A stretch of DNA of 53,454 nucleotides from assembly GCA_025463365.1 (NCBI GenBank), contig JAOBWM010000216.1:1-53454 (forward strand), in the 5' to 3' direction. A program made the position numbers and the translations under genes. Shown here piece after piece: positions 8,018 through 16,718 of this stretch (positions are counted from its first letter, which is position 1; every line of letters starts with the position of its first letter). This DNA is from Acidimicrobiales bacterium. Its GTDB lineage: Bacteria; Actinomycetota; Acidimicrobiia; Acidimicrobiales; Iamiaceae. The notes under the pieces were generated by a model, which saw only the letters and a program-made list of their open reading frames with translations, ran no database searches and had not been told where the DNA came from.

Positions 8018-9268
8018 TCAGGACGGGCGGCGAGCGAGGACGTACATGCGCTCCGTCGGGGTCTCGGCGCCGACGTAGGGACCGCGCCGGTACCACTCGA
8101 TGTCGACCAATCCGGCCGTCTCCACCGCATCGAGCACGCGGTCGGGGTGGTGGAGCGCGAACGTCACCTCGACCGCGACGCCGAACAGCTCGGTCATGGG
8201 GCGGGCCTCGTCCCCGAGGTGCACGGCGATGGCCAGCCACCCGCCCGGGCGCAGCGCCCCGGCGAGCAACGCGACCGCCGGCCGCAGCTCGGACGCGGCG
8301 AGGTGCACGAGCGAGTACCAGGCGGTGATCGCTCCCCATCCGGTGGCGTCGGCGACCGGTCGTGGCAGTGCGGTGAGGTCGGCGACCGCAAAGGACAGCT
8401 CGGGAAAGCGGCGGCGGGCCTCGTCGACCATCCCGGGAGACAGGTCGAAGCCCGTCACCTCGGCACCCGCCGCCGCCAGGTGGAACGCGATCTGGCCGGG
8501 ACCCGTGCCGGCATCGGCCACCGGGCAGCCATCGGCGAGATCTGCGATCCGCTCGAGCAGCCAGCGGTCGAACGGCTTGGCGTCGAGCTCGTCGAGGAGC
8601 TGGTCGGCGTAGGCCGTGGCCACCTGGTCGTAGGCCATGACGACCTTGGCATCGCGAGCGGCCGAGCCCCCCGCCAGCACCGTCTCGGACGCCTCGCCGG
8701 GCGGCACCGCCGAGGCGGCGGGTCCGGCGCGGCCGGGATCCGGGGTCGTGATCTCGACCGGGCCGAGCAGGTGGATCCACCGGTTGTCCTGCTGGCCGGG
8801 CAGGCGCGCCAACTCCTGCACGAGCGGCTCCGGGCGATGGGCGAGGCGGTCGAGCGTGGCCGCCACCTCGGCGCGATCCTCGAAGCCGTGGAGGCGCTCG
8901 GTGCGTGACTTCAGCTCGCCGGGAGCGTTCGGACCTCGCAACAGCAGCACCGTGAGCACCGCCCGCTCGTCGGACCCCAGTGCCAGCCTCTCGTCGAGGA
9001 CCTGCCGGTACTTCACGGTGCGGGCACCGCTGCTGGCGTAGATCATGCGGGCCAGGCCGCGGGCCTTCAACCGGTCGATGGCATCCATGATCATCCGGTC
9101 GTCGAAGTCGACCACCGGGTCGCGGCTCGAGCTCTGGTTGCATGCGGTGCGCAGGCCGTTGAGCGTCATCGGGTACGAGGCGGGAACGGTCCGCTCCTTC
9201 TCCAGCAAGCTGCCGACGACCCGCTGCTCCACCGGGTCGAGGACGGGCAGGGCGGCATCGCTCTCCAT
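8018..9268 (-). CDS. DUF480 (YceH-like) and SAM-dependent methyltransferase fusion
   Basis: A 416-residue two-domain protein. Residues about 8-190 match the YceH/DUF480 winged-helix family (PVEQRVVGSLLEKERTVPASYP, the ACNQSSSRDP motif and LLRGPNAPGELKSRTERLHGF). Residues about 205-416 form a class I methyltransferase (VADAGTGPGQIAFHLAAAG as the SAM loop, GFDLSPGMVDEAR as motif II, LRPGGWLAIAVHLG later). YceH alone is about 215 residues, so this is a real fusion with no stop between. The ATG at 9268 is six to seven bases after a TAGGGT box and is the first start matching the family N-terminus. It is divergent from glgE. The methyl acceptor is unknown. Confidence 0.78.
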   Translation of the reverse strand: MESDAALPVLDPVEQRVVGSLLEKERTVPASYPMTLNGLRTACNQSSSRDPVVDFDDRMIMDAIDRLKARGLARMIYASSGARTVKYRQVLDERLALGSDERAVLTVLLLRGPNAPGELKSRTERLHGFEDRAEVAATLDRLAHRPEPLVQELARLPGQQDNRWIHLLGPVEITTPDPGRAGPAASAVPPGEASETVLAGGSAARDAKVVMAYDQVATAYADQLLDELDAKPFDRWLLERIADLADGCPVADAGTGPGQIAFHLAAAGAEVTGFDLSPGMVDEARRRFPELSFAVADLTALPRPVADATGWGAITAWYSLVHLAASELRPAVALLAGALRPGGWLAIAVHLGDEARPMTELFGVAVEVTFALHHPDRVLDAVETAGLVDIEWYRRGPYVGAETPTERMYVLARRPS

Positions 9269-9275
9269 GGCGCGC

Positions 9276-9317
9276 ACCCTACGAGGCCGTGCCCGGGCAC
9301 CCGGTTCGGCCGCGAAC
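9276..9317. promoter_or_regulatory. divergent promoter region with palindrome
   Basis: The short gap between the DUF480 fusion and glgE holds a minus-strand TAGGGT (9276-9281), seven bases before the ATG at 9268. It also holds a perfect 12-bp palindrome GTGCCCGGGCAC (9289-9300) and a smaller inverted repeat GTTCG/CGAAC (9304-9308, 9313-9317). In DNA this GC-rich, short palindromes arise by chance, so an operator role for the glg operon is only possible. Confidence 0.3.
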
Positions 9318-9329
9318 GGGGCGTGGACG

Positions 9330-11399
9330 ATGGCCGATCCGTCGCGCTTTCGCATGGCCGGAGGCATCATGTCGGGCATCATCGGGAAGGCACCCCCATT
9401 CGTCTCGGCCCAGGAGCCATCCTCCCTCGTGCCCAAACCTGGCCAGCTCAGCTCGTCGATCAAGGTCCCCCATCGCAAGCCGGACCGGATCCGGATCGGG
9501 GACCCGCGCCCGTTCGTCCCTGCCTCGCCGTCGGGACCCAAGCGGACCGTCGGTGACCGCGTCGAGCTCAGCGCGACCATCGTGCGGGACGGACACGAGA
9601 TCCTCCGGGCCGACCTCCGCGTCAAGGGTCCAGGTGCCACCGCCTGGGTGACCGTTCCGATGACGCAGCTCCACCCGGACGCGCTCGACGTGCGCTGGGC
9701 CGCGTCGGTCACGGTCGATCGGCCGGGCCGATGGACGTGGACGGTCCGCGCCTACGTCGACCGCCTCGCATCCTGGCGGCGCGAGCTGCAGCGGAAGGTC
9801 GAGGGGGGCCAGGAGGACCTGTCGAGCGAGCTGGCGGAGGGTGCACTGCTGCTGGCGGCCGCGGCCAAGCGGGCGGACAAGGCAGACCGCACGCTGATCA
9901 AGCACGGCCGCGACCTCGTGGCCGACGACGAGGCGAGCCAGGACGAGCGCGTGGCCGCGGCCCTCGACGAGGCCCTGCGGGCGGCCTGCGATCGCCATCC
10001 GGACACCTCGGGAGCAGCGAAGCTCGACCCGCAGCCGCTCGACGTCGATCCGGTGCTCGCCCGCTTCGGCGCTTGGTACGAGCTCTTCCCCCGCTCGTGG
10101 GGAGGCCTGGCCGCCGTCCGTCGCCGGCTCCCCGCGATCGCCGAGCTCGGGTTCGATGTCGTGTACCTCCCGCCCATCAGCCCGATCGGCCTGACGAACC
10201 GCAAGGGCCGCAACAACGCCGTGGCCGCGGGGCCCGCCGACCCCGGTTCGCCGTGGGCCATCGGCGATGCATCCGGGGGCCACGACGCCGTGCACCACGA
10301 CCTCGGCACCGTCGACGACGTCGTGGCCCTCACCGCAGACGCCCGCGCGCTGGGCATGGAGGTCGCGCTCGACCTCGCGATCCAGTGCTCGGCAGACCAC
10401 CCGTGGCTCACCGAGCATCCCGAGTGGTTCAGCCGGCGGCCCGACGGCACGCTCAAGTACGCCGAGAACCCGCCCAAGAAGTACCAGGACATCTACAACG
10501 TCGACTTCGAGACCTCCGATTGGAGAGGGCTGTGGCAGGCGCTCGCCGACGTCGTGCTCGCCTGGGTCGACCGCGGGGTGCACGTGTTCCGGGTCGACAA
10601 CCCGCACACCAAGCCGGTGGCCTTCTGGGCATGGCTCATCGAAGGCGTGCGAGCCCAGCACCCCGAGGTGATCTTCCTCGCCGAGGCGTTCACCCACCGG
10701 GCGATGATGCAGGAGCTCGGGCGGATCGGGTTCAGCCAGGGCTACACCTACTTCACCTGGAAGCAGTCCAGCTGGGAGCTCGTCGAGTACGTGAGCGAAC
10801 TCGCCGGCGCCGAGCGCGAGCTGTTCCGGCCGAACTTCTTCGTCAACACCCCCGACATCCTCACCGAACAGCTCCAGCATGGCGGCGAGGCCACGTTCGT
10901 GAGCCGCCTGATCCTGGCGGCCACCCTCTCCCCCTCCTACGGCGTCTACTCGGGCTACGAGTCGCTGGAGCACGTGGCCGTGCGCGAGGGCTCCGAGGAG
11001 TACCTCGACTCCGAGAAGTACGAGGCCCGAACGCGCACGCTCGACGGACCGCTGCTCCCGCTCATCGCCGACCTGAACGCCATCCGCCGTTCGCAGCCCG
11101 CCCTGCAACACCTCGAGGGCACCCGGTTCCTCGAGACCGAGAACCCCGCGCTCCTCGCGTACGCCAAGCAGGCGCGGAACGGCGACCGCACCGACACCGT
11201 CCTGTGCGTGGTGCTGCTCGATCCGGAGGCCGCCCAGGAGGGCGTGTGCGTCGTGCCGTACGACATCGGGCTTCCGCCCACGTTCGACGTGGTGGACCGC
11301 CTGACCGACGAGCGCTTCACCTGGCAGCTCGGGCGGAACTACGTGCGCCTCGAGCCCGGCTCGCGGCCCGCCCACGTGCTCGCGGTGGTGGCGACGTGA
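9330..11399 (+). CDS. glgE: alpha-1,4-glucan:maltose-1-phosphate maltosyltransferase GlgE
   Basis: A 689-residue GH13_3 enzyme that adds maltosyl units from maltose 1-phosphate to the ends of alpha-1,4-glucans. Its N-terminal domain (about 40-240) carries the inserted helical bundle typical of GlgE, followed by the catalytic barrel from GAWYELFPRSWGG. HVFRVDNPHTKP gives the nucleophile Asp423 and FLAEAFTH the acid Glu452; NRKGRNN and YNVDFET are also family marks. It is close to the roughly 700 residues of mycobacterial GlgE. The start is uncertain: ATG 9330 is used here, while ATG 9369 has GGAGG only four bases upstream. The stop overlaps the maltokinase GTG as GTGA. First gene of the six-gene operon. 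Confidence 0.93.
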   Translation: MADPSRFRMAGGIMSGIIGKAPPFVSAQEPSSLVPKPGQLSSSIKVPHRKPDRIRIGDPRPFVPASPSGPKRTVGDRVELSATIVRDGHEILRADLRVKGPGATAWVTVPMTQLHPDALDVRWAASVTVDRPGRWTWTVRAYVDRLASWRRELQRKVEGGQEDLSSELAEGALLLAAAAKRADKADRTLIKHGRDLVADDEASQDERVAAALDEALRAACDRHPDTSGAAKLDPQPLDVDPVLARFGAWYELFPRSWGGLAAVRRRLPAIAELGFDVVYLPPISPIGLTNRKGRNNAVAAGPADPGSPWAIGDASGGHDAVHHDLGTVDDVVALTADARALGMEVALDLAIQCSADHPWLTEHPEWFSRRPDGTLKYAENPPKKYQDIYNVDFETSDWRGLWQALADVVLAWVDRGVHVFRVDNPHTKPVAFWAWLIEGVRAQHPEVIFLAEAFTHRAMMQELGRIGFSQGYTYFTWKQSSWELVEYVSELAGAERELFRPNFFVNTPDILTEQLQHGGEATFVSRLILAATLSPSYGVYSGYESLEHVAVREGSEEYLDSEKYEARTRTLDGPLLPLIADLNAIRRSQPALQHLEGTRFLETENPALLAYAKQARNGDRTDTVLCVVLLDPEAAQEGVCVVPYDIGLPPTFDVVDRLTDERFTWQLGRNYVRLEPGSRPAHVLAVVAT

Positions 11400-12943
11400 C
11401 CGCGCGCCGGACCGCACCACCGGCGGCCCAGACCGCCGGGCCCGGCGCCGTCGACGCCGGCGCGTCCGATCCCGTGGGCACGAACGTGCCGGCCGGCGAC
11501 ACCGCCGCCCTCGCCCGATGGCTCACCGAGCAGCGGTGGTTCGCCACGCCGGATCCCGCCGCCGGGGGCGAGAGCGGATCGGGCGTGATCGCCATGGCTG
11601 CCGTCGAGCTGGAGACCGCGCCAGCGATCGCCACCGTCGTGATCGACACCGCGAGCGGCGACCGCTACCAGCTCTCCCTGCCGGCCGCGGCCGCGATCGA
11701 GACGCCTCCCACCGCACTCGCCGCAGCGAGCGGACGCCGTGCCCCCGGACGGGCGGGTCGTCCGATGGCCGACCTCGGATCCGACCCCGACGCGCTCGAT
11801 GCACTGGGCCGGTTCGTGGCCGAGGGCGGCACCGCCGCCAACCCCGCCCTCGGCACCGTCTCGGGCCACTGGCTGCCGGGGGCGACCCCCCTCGGCACCG
11901 GGCCGGCCCGGCTGCTCGGCGCCGAGCAGTCCAACACCTCCGCCGTCGTCGGTGGCTCGCATGTGCTGAAGTTGTTCCGCCGGCTGCAGGCGGGCCCGCA
12001 TCCGGAGCTCGAGGTCGGGCGCCACCTGGCCGCCGCGGCACCTGGGACGCCCGTCGCCCGGCTGTCGGGCTGGTACGAGCTGGCACCGGCGCGCGGTGAG
12101 GTGACGGTCCTGGGAGTGGTCCAGGAGCTCGTCCCCGGCGCACTCGACGGGTGGAGCCTCGTCCTCGGTGCCCTCGCCGGCGATCCCGGCGGCCTCCTCC
12201 ACCGCCTGCACCACCTCGGGTCGGCGCTGGCCGCGCTGCACGACGCCCTGGCCCTCCCCGCCACAGGTGGAGCGACCGCAGCCGATGCCGACCCCGAAGC
12301 GCCCGAGTCGTTCGGCGCCACGCCGCTCGGTGCCGATCAGGTCCGCCAGATCGTCGAAGGTGTGGCGGGCGAGGCGTCCCGGCTGCTGGCCACGTCGATC
12401 GACCGGCCGGCCGGCCTCGCTCCCGTGGTGGGTCGCGCCGACCAGGTCGCGGACCTCGCCCGCTCGCTGGCCGCGGCTGTCGGCGACGACCTCGGTGCTG
12501 CCATCCGCCACCATGGCGACCTCCACCTCGGGCAGACGGTCGTCGGGCCGGATGGGTGGGTGATCCTCGACTTCGAGGGCGAGCCCAACCGACCGCTGGC
12601 CGAGCGCCGCCGACGACACTCCCCGCTGCGCGACGTCGCCGGGATGCTCCGCTCGATCGCCTATGCCGCGGCAACCCACCGGCGGGCCGCAGGGGTCCGC
12701 CTCTCGCCCGGATGGGAGCCGGCGGCTCGCGCCGCGTTCCTCGACGGGTACCTGGCCGCCGTGGAACCGTCGCTGGTGCCCGCCTCCGCGGTCGCCATTC
12801 GGCGCCTGCTCACGCTGTTCGAACTGGAGAAGGTCGTGTACGAGATCGGCTACGAGGTCGCCCACCGTCCGGACTGGGTCGTCCTCCCCGTCGGCGGACT
12901 GCGCGCCCTGCTGGACCAGCACGCGCCGGGATCGGCATCGTGA
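11396..12943 (+). CDS. mak: maltokinase (Mak/Pep2-like)
   Basis: A 515-residue kinase that phosphorylates maltose to maltose 1-phosphate, the donor for GlgE. The C-lobe has the aminoglycoside-phosphotransferase-type catalytic loop HHGDLHLGQ (Asp375) and metal motif ILDFEGEP (Asp392), both as in Pep2. The N-terminal region has the maltokinase LARWLTEQRWFA start and the LLGAEQSNTSAVVGGSHVLKLFRR strand. GTG 11396 overlaps the glgE stop (GTGA), and the gene ends in another GTGA overlap with glgB. It is a stand-alone kinase, not the TreS-Mak fusion found in some actinobacteria, and no treS is present in this window. Confidence 0.9.
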   Translation: MTARRTAPPAAQTAGPGAVDAGASDPVGTNVPAGDTAALARWLTEQRWFATPDPAAGGESGSGVIAMAAVELETAPAIATVVIDTASGDRYQLSLPAAAAIETPPTALAAASGRRAPGRAGRPMADLGSDPDALDALGRFVAEGGTAANPALGTVSGHWLPGATPLGTGPARLLGAEQSNTSAVVGGSHVLKLFRRLQAGPHPELEVGRHLAAAAPGTPVARLSGWYELAPARGEVTVLGVVQELVPGALDGWSLVLGALAGDPGGLLHRLHHLGSALAALHDALALPATGGATAADADPEAPESFGATPLGADQVRQIVEGVAGEASRLLATSIDRPAGLAPVVGRADQVADLARSLAAAVGDDLGAAIRHHGDLHLGQTVVGPDGWVILDFEGEPNRPLAERRRRHSPLRDVAGMLRSIAYAAATHRRAAGVRLSPGWEPAARAAFLDGYLAAVEPSLVPASAVAIRRLLTLFELEKVVYEIGYEVAHRPDWVVLPVGGLRALLDQHAPGSAS

Positions 12944-14910
12944 CCAGCCCGAAGGCCACCCCGCCCGGCACCGAGGGACCCGACGGGCCCGACGGGCCCG
13001 GCGGCCCCGACCCGCTCGGGTTGGTCGGGGAGCTCGATCGCCACCTGTTGTCGGAGGGCCGGCACCTCCAGATCCACGACCACCTCGGCGCGCATCCGGT
13101 CACGGTCGAGGGCCCGGACGGGGCCGTCGACGGGGTGATGTTCTCCGTCTGGGCCCCGGCCGCCGCCCACCTCGCCGTCGTGGGCGACTGGAACTACTGG
13201 GATCGCACCACCACACCCATGCAGCGGGTCGAAGGATCCGACGTCTGGGGCGCGTTCGTGCCCGCGGCGCGGGAGGGGCATCGGTACAAGTTCGCGGTGA
13301 CCGGACCCGACGGGGACACCGTCGAGCACGCCGACCCCCTCGCGTTCCGCACCGAAGGTGCGCCCTCGACGGCGTCGATCGTGCACCGCCTCCGCCACGC
13401 GTGGGCCGACCAGCGCTGGATCCACACCCGCGGCGGCGGCGAACCGTGGTCCCGCCCGATGTCGATCTACGAGGTGCACCTCGGCTCGTGGCGACGCGAC
13501 CCCGCCGAGCCGCTCCGCGAGCGCACCTTCCGCGAGGTCGCGCCGGAGCTGGCGGCCTATGCCGCGGACCTCGGGTTCACCCACGTCGAGCTGCTCCCCG
13601 TGATGGGGCACCCGTTCGCCGGCTCCTGGGGCTACCAGGTGACGTCGTACTTCGCCCCCGCCGCTCGCTGGGGGACGCCGGAGGACCTCGCGTTCTTCGT
13701 CGACACGCTGCACCAGGCCGGCGTCGGCGTCATCCTCGACTGGGTGCCCGCCCACTTCCCGAAGGACGAGTGGGCGCTGGCTCGCTTCGACGGCCGTCCG
13801 CTCTACGAGCACCCCGACCCGCGGCGTGGCGAGCAACCGGACTGGGGCACGTACGTGTTCGACTTCGGCCGGGGCGGGGTGCGGAGCTTCCTGCTGTCGA
13901 ACGCTCGCTTCTGGCTCGACCGCTACCACGCGGACGGCCTGCGGGTGGATGCCGTCGCCTCGATGCTCTACCTCGACTACTCACGCGCGGACGGCGCCTG
14001 GCTGGCCAACGAGCACGGAGGGCGCGAGAACCTCGAGGCGGTGTCGCTCCTCCAGGAGGTCAACACCGTCGTGCACCAGGCCCACCGCGGGATCGTCTCG
14101 ATCGCGGAGGAGTCCACCGCCTGGCCGGGCGTCTCGCGTCCCGTCGATGCCGGCGGCCTCGGGTTCGGCTTCAAGTGGAACATGGGCTGGATGCACGACA
14201 CCCTCGACTACCTGTCCGAGGAGCCCGTGCACCGGCGGTTCCACCACCACAAGCTCACATTCGGGCTCCACTACGCGTTCAGCGAGAACTTCGTGCTGCC
14301 GCTCTCCCACGACGAGGTCGTGCACGGCAAGGGCTCCCTCCTCACCCGAATGCCGGGCGACCGCTGGCAGCAGCTCGCGAACGTCCGGTCGCTGTTCGGA
14401 TGGATGTGGGCCCACCCCGGCAAGCAGTTGCTGTTCATGGGCGGTGAGTTCGCCCAGGAGCGCGAATGGAACCACGACCGCTCCCTCGACTGGCACCTCC
14501 TCCAAGACGCCGGCCATGCCGGGGTCCAGCAACTCGTGCGCGACCTCAACGCGGCATACCGCGACCGGCTCGCGCTCTGGACGATCGACTTCGATCCCGA
14601 GGGCTTCGCCTGGTTGGTGGCCGACGACACCGACCAGAACGTCGTCGCCTTCCTCCGCATCGGATCCAACGGCGAGGAGCTCGCCTGCATCGCCAACTTC
14701 TCGCCGGTGCCCCGCCACGACTACCGGATCGGGCTCCCGACCACCGGCGAGTGGGTCGAGGTCTTGAACACCGACGCCGAGCACTACGGCGGCTCGGGCG
14801 TCGGCAACCTCGGGGCCGTCGTGGCCGATGGGCCCCCGGCCCACGGCCAGCCCACGTCGGCCCGCTTCACCCTTCCGCCCCTCGCGGTCACCTGGTTCGA
14901 GCCCGCGTGA
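12940..14910 (+). CDS. glgB: 1,4-alpha-glucan branching enzyme GlgB
   Basis: A 656-residue GH13_9 branching enzyme that forms alpha-1,6 links in glycogen-like glucan. A CBM48 domain (about 60-150, with FSVWAPAA and VGDWNYWD) precedes the barrel. GLRVDAVASMLYLDYSR carries nucleophile Asp337, SIAEEST the acid Glu390, and LSHDEVVHGKGS the transition-state His/Asp. The all-beta C-terminal domain is present. The first 30 residues are a Pro/Gly/Asp-rich tail with a GPDGPDGPGGPD run. GTG 12940 overlaps the maltokinase stop and the gene ends in a GTGA overlap with treZ, so translation is coupled at both ends. It branches the linear chains made by GlgE. Confidence 0.94.
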   Translation: MTSPKATPPGTEGPDGPDGPGGPDPLGLVGELDRHLLSEGRHLQIHDHLGAHPVTVEGPDGAVDGVMFSVWAPAAAHLAVVGDWNYWDRTTTPMQRVEGSDVWGAFVPAAREGHRYKFAVTGPDGDTVEHADPLAFRTEGAPSTASIVHRLRHAWADQRWIHTRGGGEPWSRPMSIYEVHLGSWRRDPAEPLRERTFREVAPELAAYAADLGFTHVELLPVMGHPFAGSWGYQVTSYFAPAARWGTPEDLAFFVDTLHQAGVGVILDWVPAHFPKDEWALARFDGRPLYEHPDPRRGEQPDWGTYVFDFGRGGVRSFLLSNARFWLDRYHADGLRVDAVASMLYLDYSRADGAWLANEHGGRENLEAVSLLQEVNTVVHQAHRGIVSIAEESTAWPGVSRPVDAGGLGFGFKWNMGWMHDTLDYLSEEPVHRRFHHHKLTFGLHYAFSENFVLPLSHDEVVHGKGSLLTRMPGDRWQQLANVRSLFGWMWAHPGKQLLFMGGEFAQEREWNHDRSLDWHLLQDAGHAGVQQLVRDLNAAYRDRLALWTIDFDPEGFAWLVADDTDQNVVAFLRIGSNGEELACIANFSPVPRHDYRIGLPTTGEWVEVLNTDAEHYGGSGVGNLGAVVADGPPAHGQPTSARFTLPPLAVTWFEPA

Positions 14911-16718
14911 CCGGGCGCGGCGCCGGGCCGAGGCTGCCGTTCGAGGAACCGCTCGGCGTGCAACCACGGCCCGAGGGCGGGTTCGTCGCCCGCATCTGGG
15001 CACCCGACGCCGAGCGGGTGGCCGTCGTCGTCGGCGACCCCGATCACCCTGAAGACCCGGTCCGTCCCCTGCTCGCCGAGCGGGCCGGGAACGGCACCTG
15101 GACCTGTCCCATCTCCTGGCTGCGCCACGGCCAGGAGTACCGGATCGAGCTCGACGGCACCGAGTGGGCCGACCCGTGGTCGCGCTGGCAGCCGTCGGGG
15201 ACCACCGGCCCCTCCGCGGTGGTGGACCCCGCGGCCATCGGCGCCGTCCCGCCCGGATCCGGCGGCCGACCGGCGCGGCCCGTGCGACCGCTCGCCGACG
15301 CGGTCATCTACGAGCTCCACGTCGGTGCCTTCTCGGCGACCGGGGACTTCTCGGGCGTCATCGAGCACCTGGGCCGCCTCTTCGACCTGGGTGTGACCCA
15401 CATCGAGCTCATGCCCGTCGCCCAGTTCCCGGGGCGCCACGGCTGGGGCTACGACGGCATCTTCTGGTCCGCCGCGCACGCGGCCTACGGCGGTCCCGGT
15501 CGCCTCGTACAGCTCGTCGACGCGGCCCACGAAGCCGGCCTCGGGGTGATCCTCGACGTCGTCTACAACCACGTCGGTCCGACCGGAGACGAGGTGTACG
15601 CGGCCTTCGGGCCGTTCTTCACCGATCGCCACACCACCCCGTGGGGTCGGGCGATCAACGTCGACGGGCCGGGCTCGGGCGCGGTGCGCGAGACGATCCT
15701 CCAGAACGGGGAGTGGTGGGTGGGTTCGGTCGGGGTCGACGGCCTCCGGGTCGACGCGTGCCATGCGATCGTCGACCAGTCCGCTCGCCACGTCCTGGCC
15801 GAGCTGGCCGAGCGCGTCCACCAGCTGCACCCCGGCGCCGCGGTGATCGCCGAGAGCGGGCTCAACGACCCTCGCGTCGTACGGCCCGAGCATCGCGGCG
15901 GTTGGGGCTTCGACGCGGATTGGTCCGACGACTTCCACCACGCGCTACGCGCCCTGCTGACCGACGACCGACAGGGCTGGTACGCCGACTTCGGCCACGT
16001 GTCGCAGCTCGCCAAGGCGTTCGGCCGACCGCTCGTGCACGACGGCACCTGGTCGGAGTACCGGCAGCGCCGCTTCGGCGCACCCGCCGACGACGTGGCA
16101 CCCGAGCACTTCGTGGTGTTCAGCCAGAACCACGACCAGGTGGGCAACCGGCCGCTCGGGGACCGGATGCCTCCAGTGGCACGACCGCTCGCCGCGCTGT
16201 GCACGTTGCTCAGCCCCTTCACACCGCTGATCTTCATGGGCGAGGAGACCGGCGAGGACGCCCCGTTCCCCTTCTTCTCGGACCATCAGGATCCGTTCCT
16301 CGCCGATGCGACCCGCGAAGGGCGTCGCCGTGAGTTCGCCGACTTCACCGCCGCGACCGGCGAGGCGATCCCCGACCCCCAGGATCCGCAGACCTTCGAC
16401 GGGTCGAAGCTGCGCCGGAACGGGTGCGGAACCCTCACCGAGCTCTACCGACACCTGCTCGCGGTGCGACCCCGCCTCGACCGCGAGCCGATCACCGCGA
16501 CGTTCGACCAGTCGGCGGGGTGGCTCCGGGTGGATCGGGGTACGTCGGTCCTCGTGGCCAACTTCGGTCGCTCGCCGGCGTCGGTGCCGTGCCCGCCGGG
16601 CCACACCGAGGTCGCCACCCACGTCGGCGTGGCCGACACCGTCACCGCGGAGGACCCGCACCTGGTGCTCCCCGCCCTGGGGGGCGCCCTCCTCTGGAAG
16701 GACCCCATCGTTTCGTGA
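14907..16718 (+). CDS. treZ: malto-oligosyltrehalose trehalohydrolase TreZ
   Basis: A 603-residue GH13_10 enzyme that releases trehalose from maltooligosyl-trehalose made by TreY. An N-terminal CBM48-like domain (FVARIWAPDAERVAVVVGD) leads into the barrel. ELHVGAFSATGDF, GYDGIFW and VVYNHVGP are family marks. GLRVDACHAI gives nucleophile Asp283, VIAESGLND acid Glu316, and FSQNHDQVGNRPLGDR the third motif typical of trehalohydrolases. Start and stop both lie in GTGA overlaps (with glgB and glgX). TreY is encoded two genes downstream, so both halves of the glucan-to-trehalose route are in one transcript. Confidence 0.93.
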   Translation: MTGRGAGPRLPFEEPLGVQPRPEGGFVARIWAPDAERVAVVVGDPDHPEDPVRPLLAERAGNGTWTCPISWLRHGQEYRIELDGTEWADPWSRWQPSGTTGPSAVVDPAAIGAVPPGSGGRPARPVRPLADAVIYELHVGAFSATGDFSGVIEHLGRLFDLGVTHIELMPVAQFPGRHGWGYDGIFWSAAHAAYGGPGRLVQLVDAAHEAGLGVILDVVYNHVGPTGDEVYAAFGPFFTDRHTTPWGRAINVDGPGSGAVRETILQNGEWWVGSVGVDGLRVDACHAIVDQSARHVLAELAERVHQLHPGAAVIAESGLNDPRVVRPEHRGGWGFDADWSDDFHHALRALLTDDRQGWYADFGHVSQLAKAFGRPLVHDGTWSEYRQRRFGAPADDVAPEHFVVFSQNHDQVGNRPLGDRMPPVARPLAALCTLLSPFTPLIFMGEETGEDAPFPFFSDHQDPFLADATREGRRREFADFTAATGEAIPDPQDPQTFDGSKLRRNGCGTLTELYRHLLAVRPRLDREPITATFDQSAGWLRVDRGTSVLVANFGRSPASVPCPPGHTEVATHVGVADTVTAEDPHLVLPALGGALLWKDPIVS

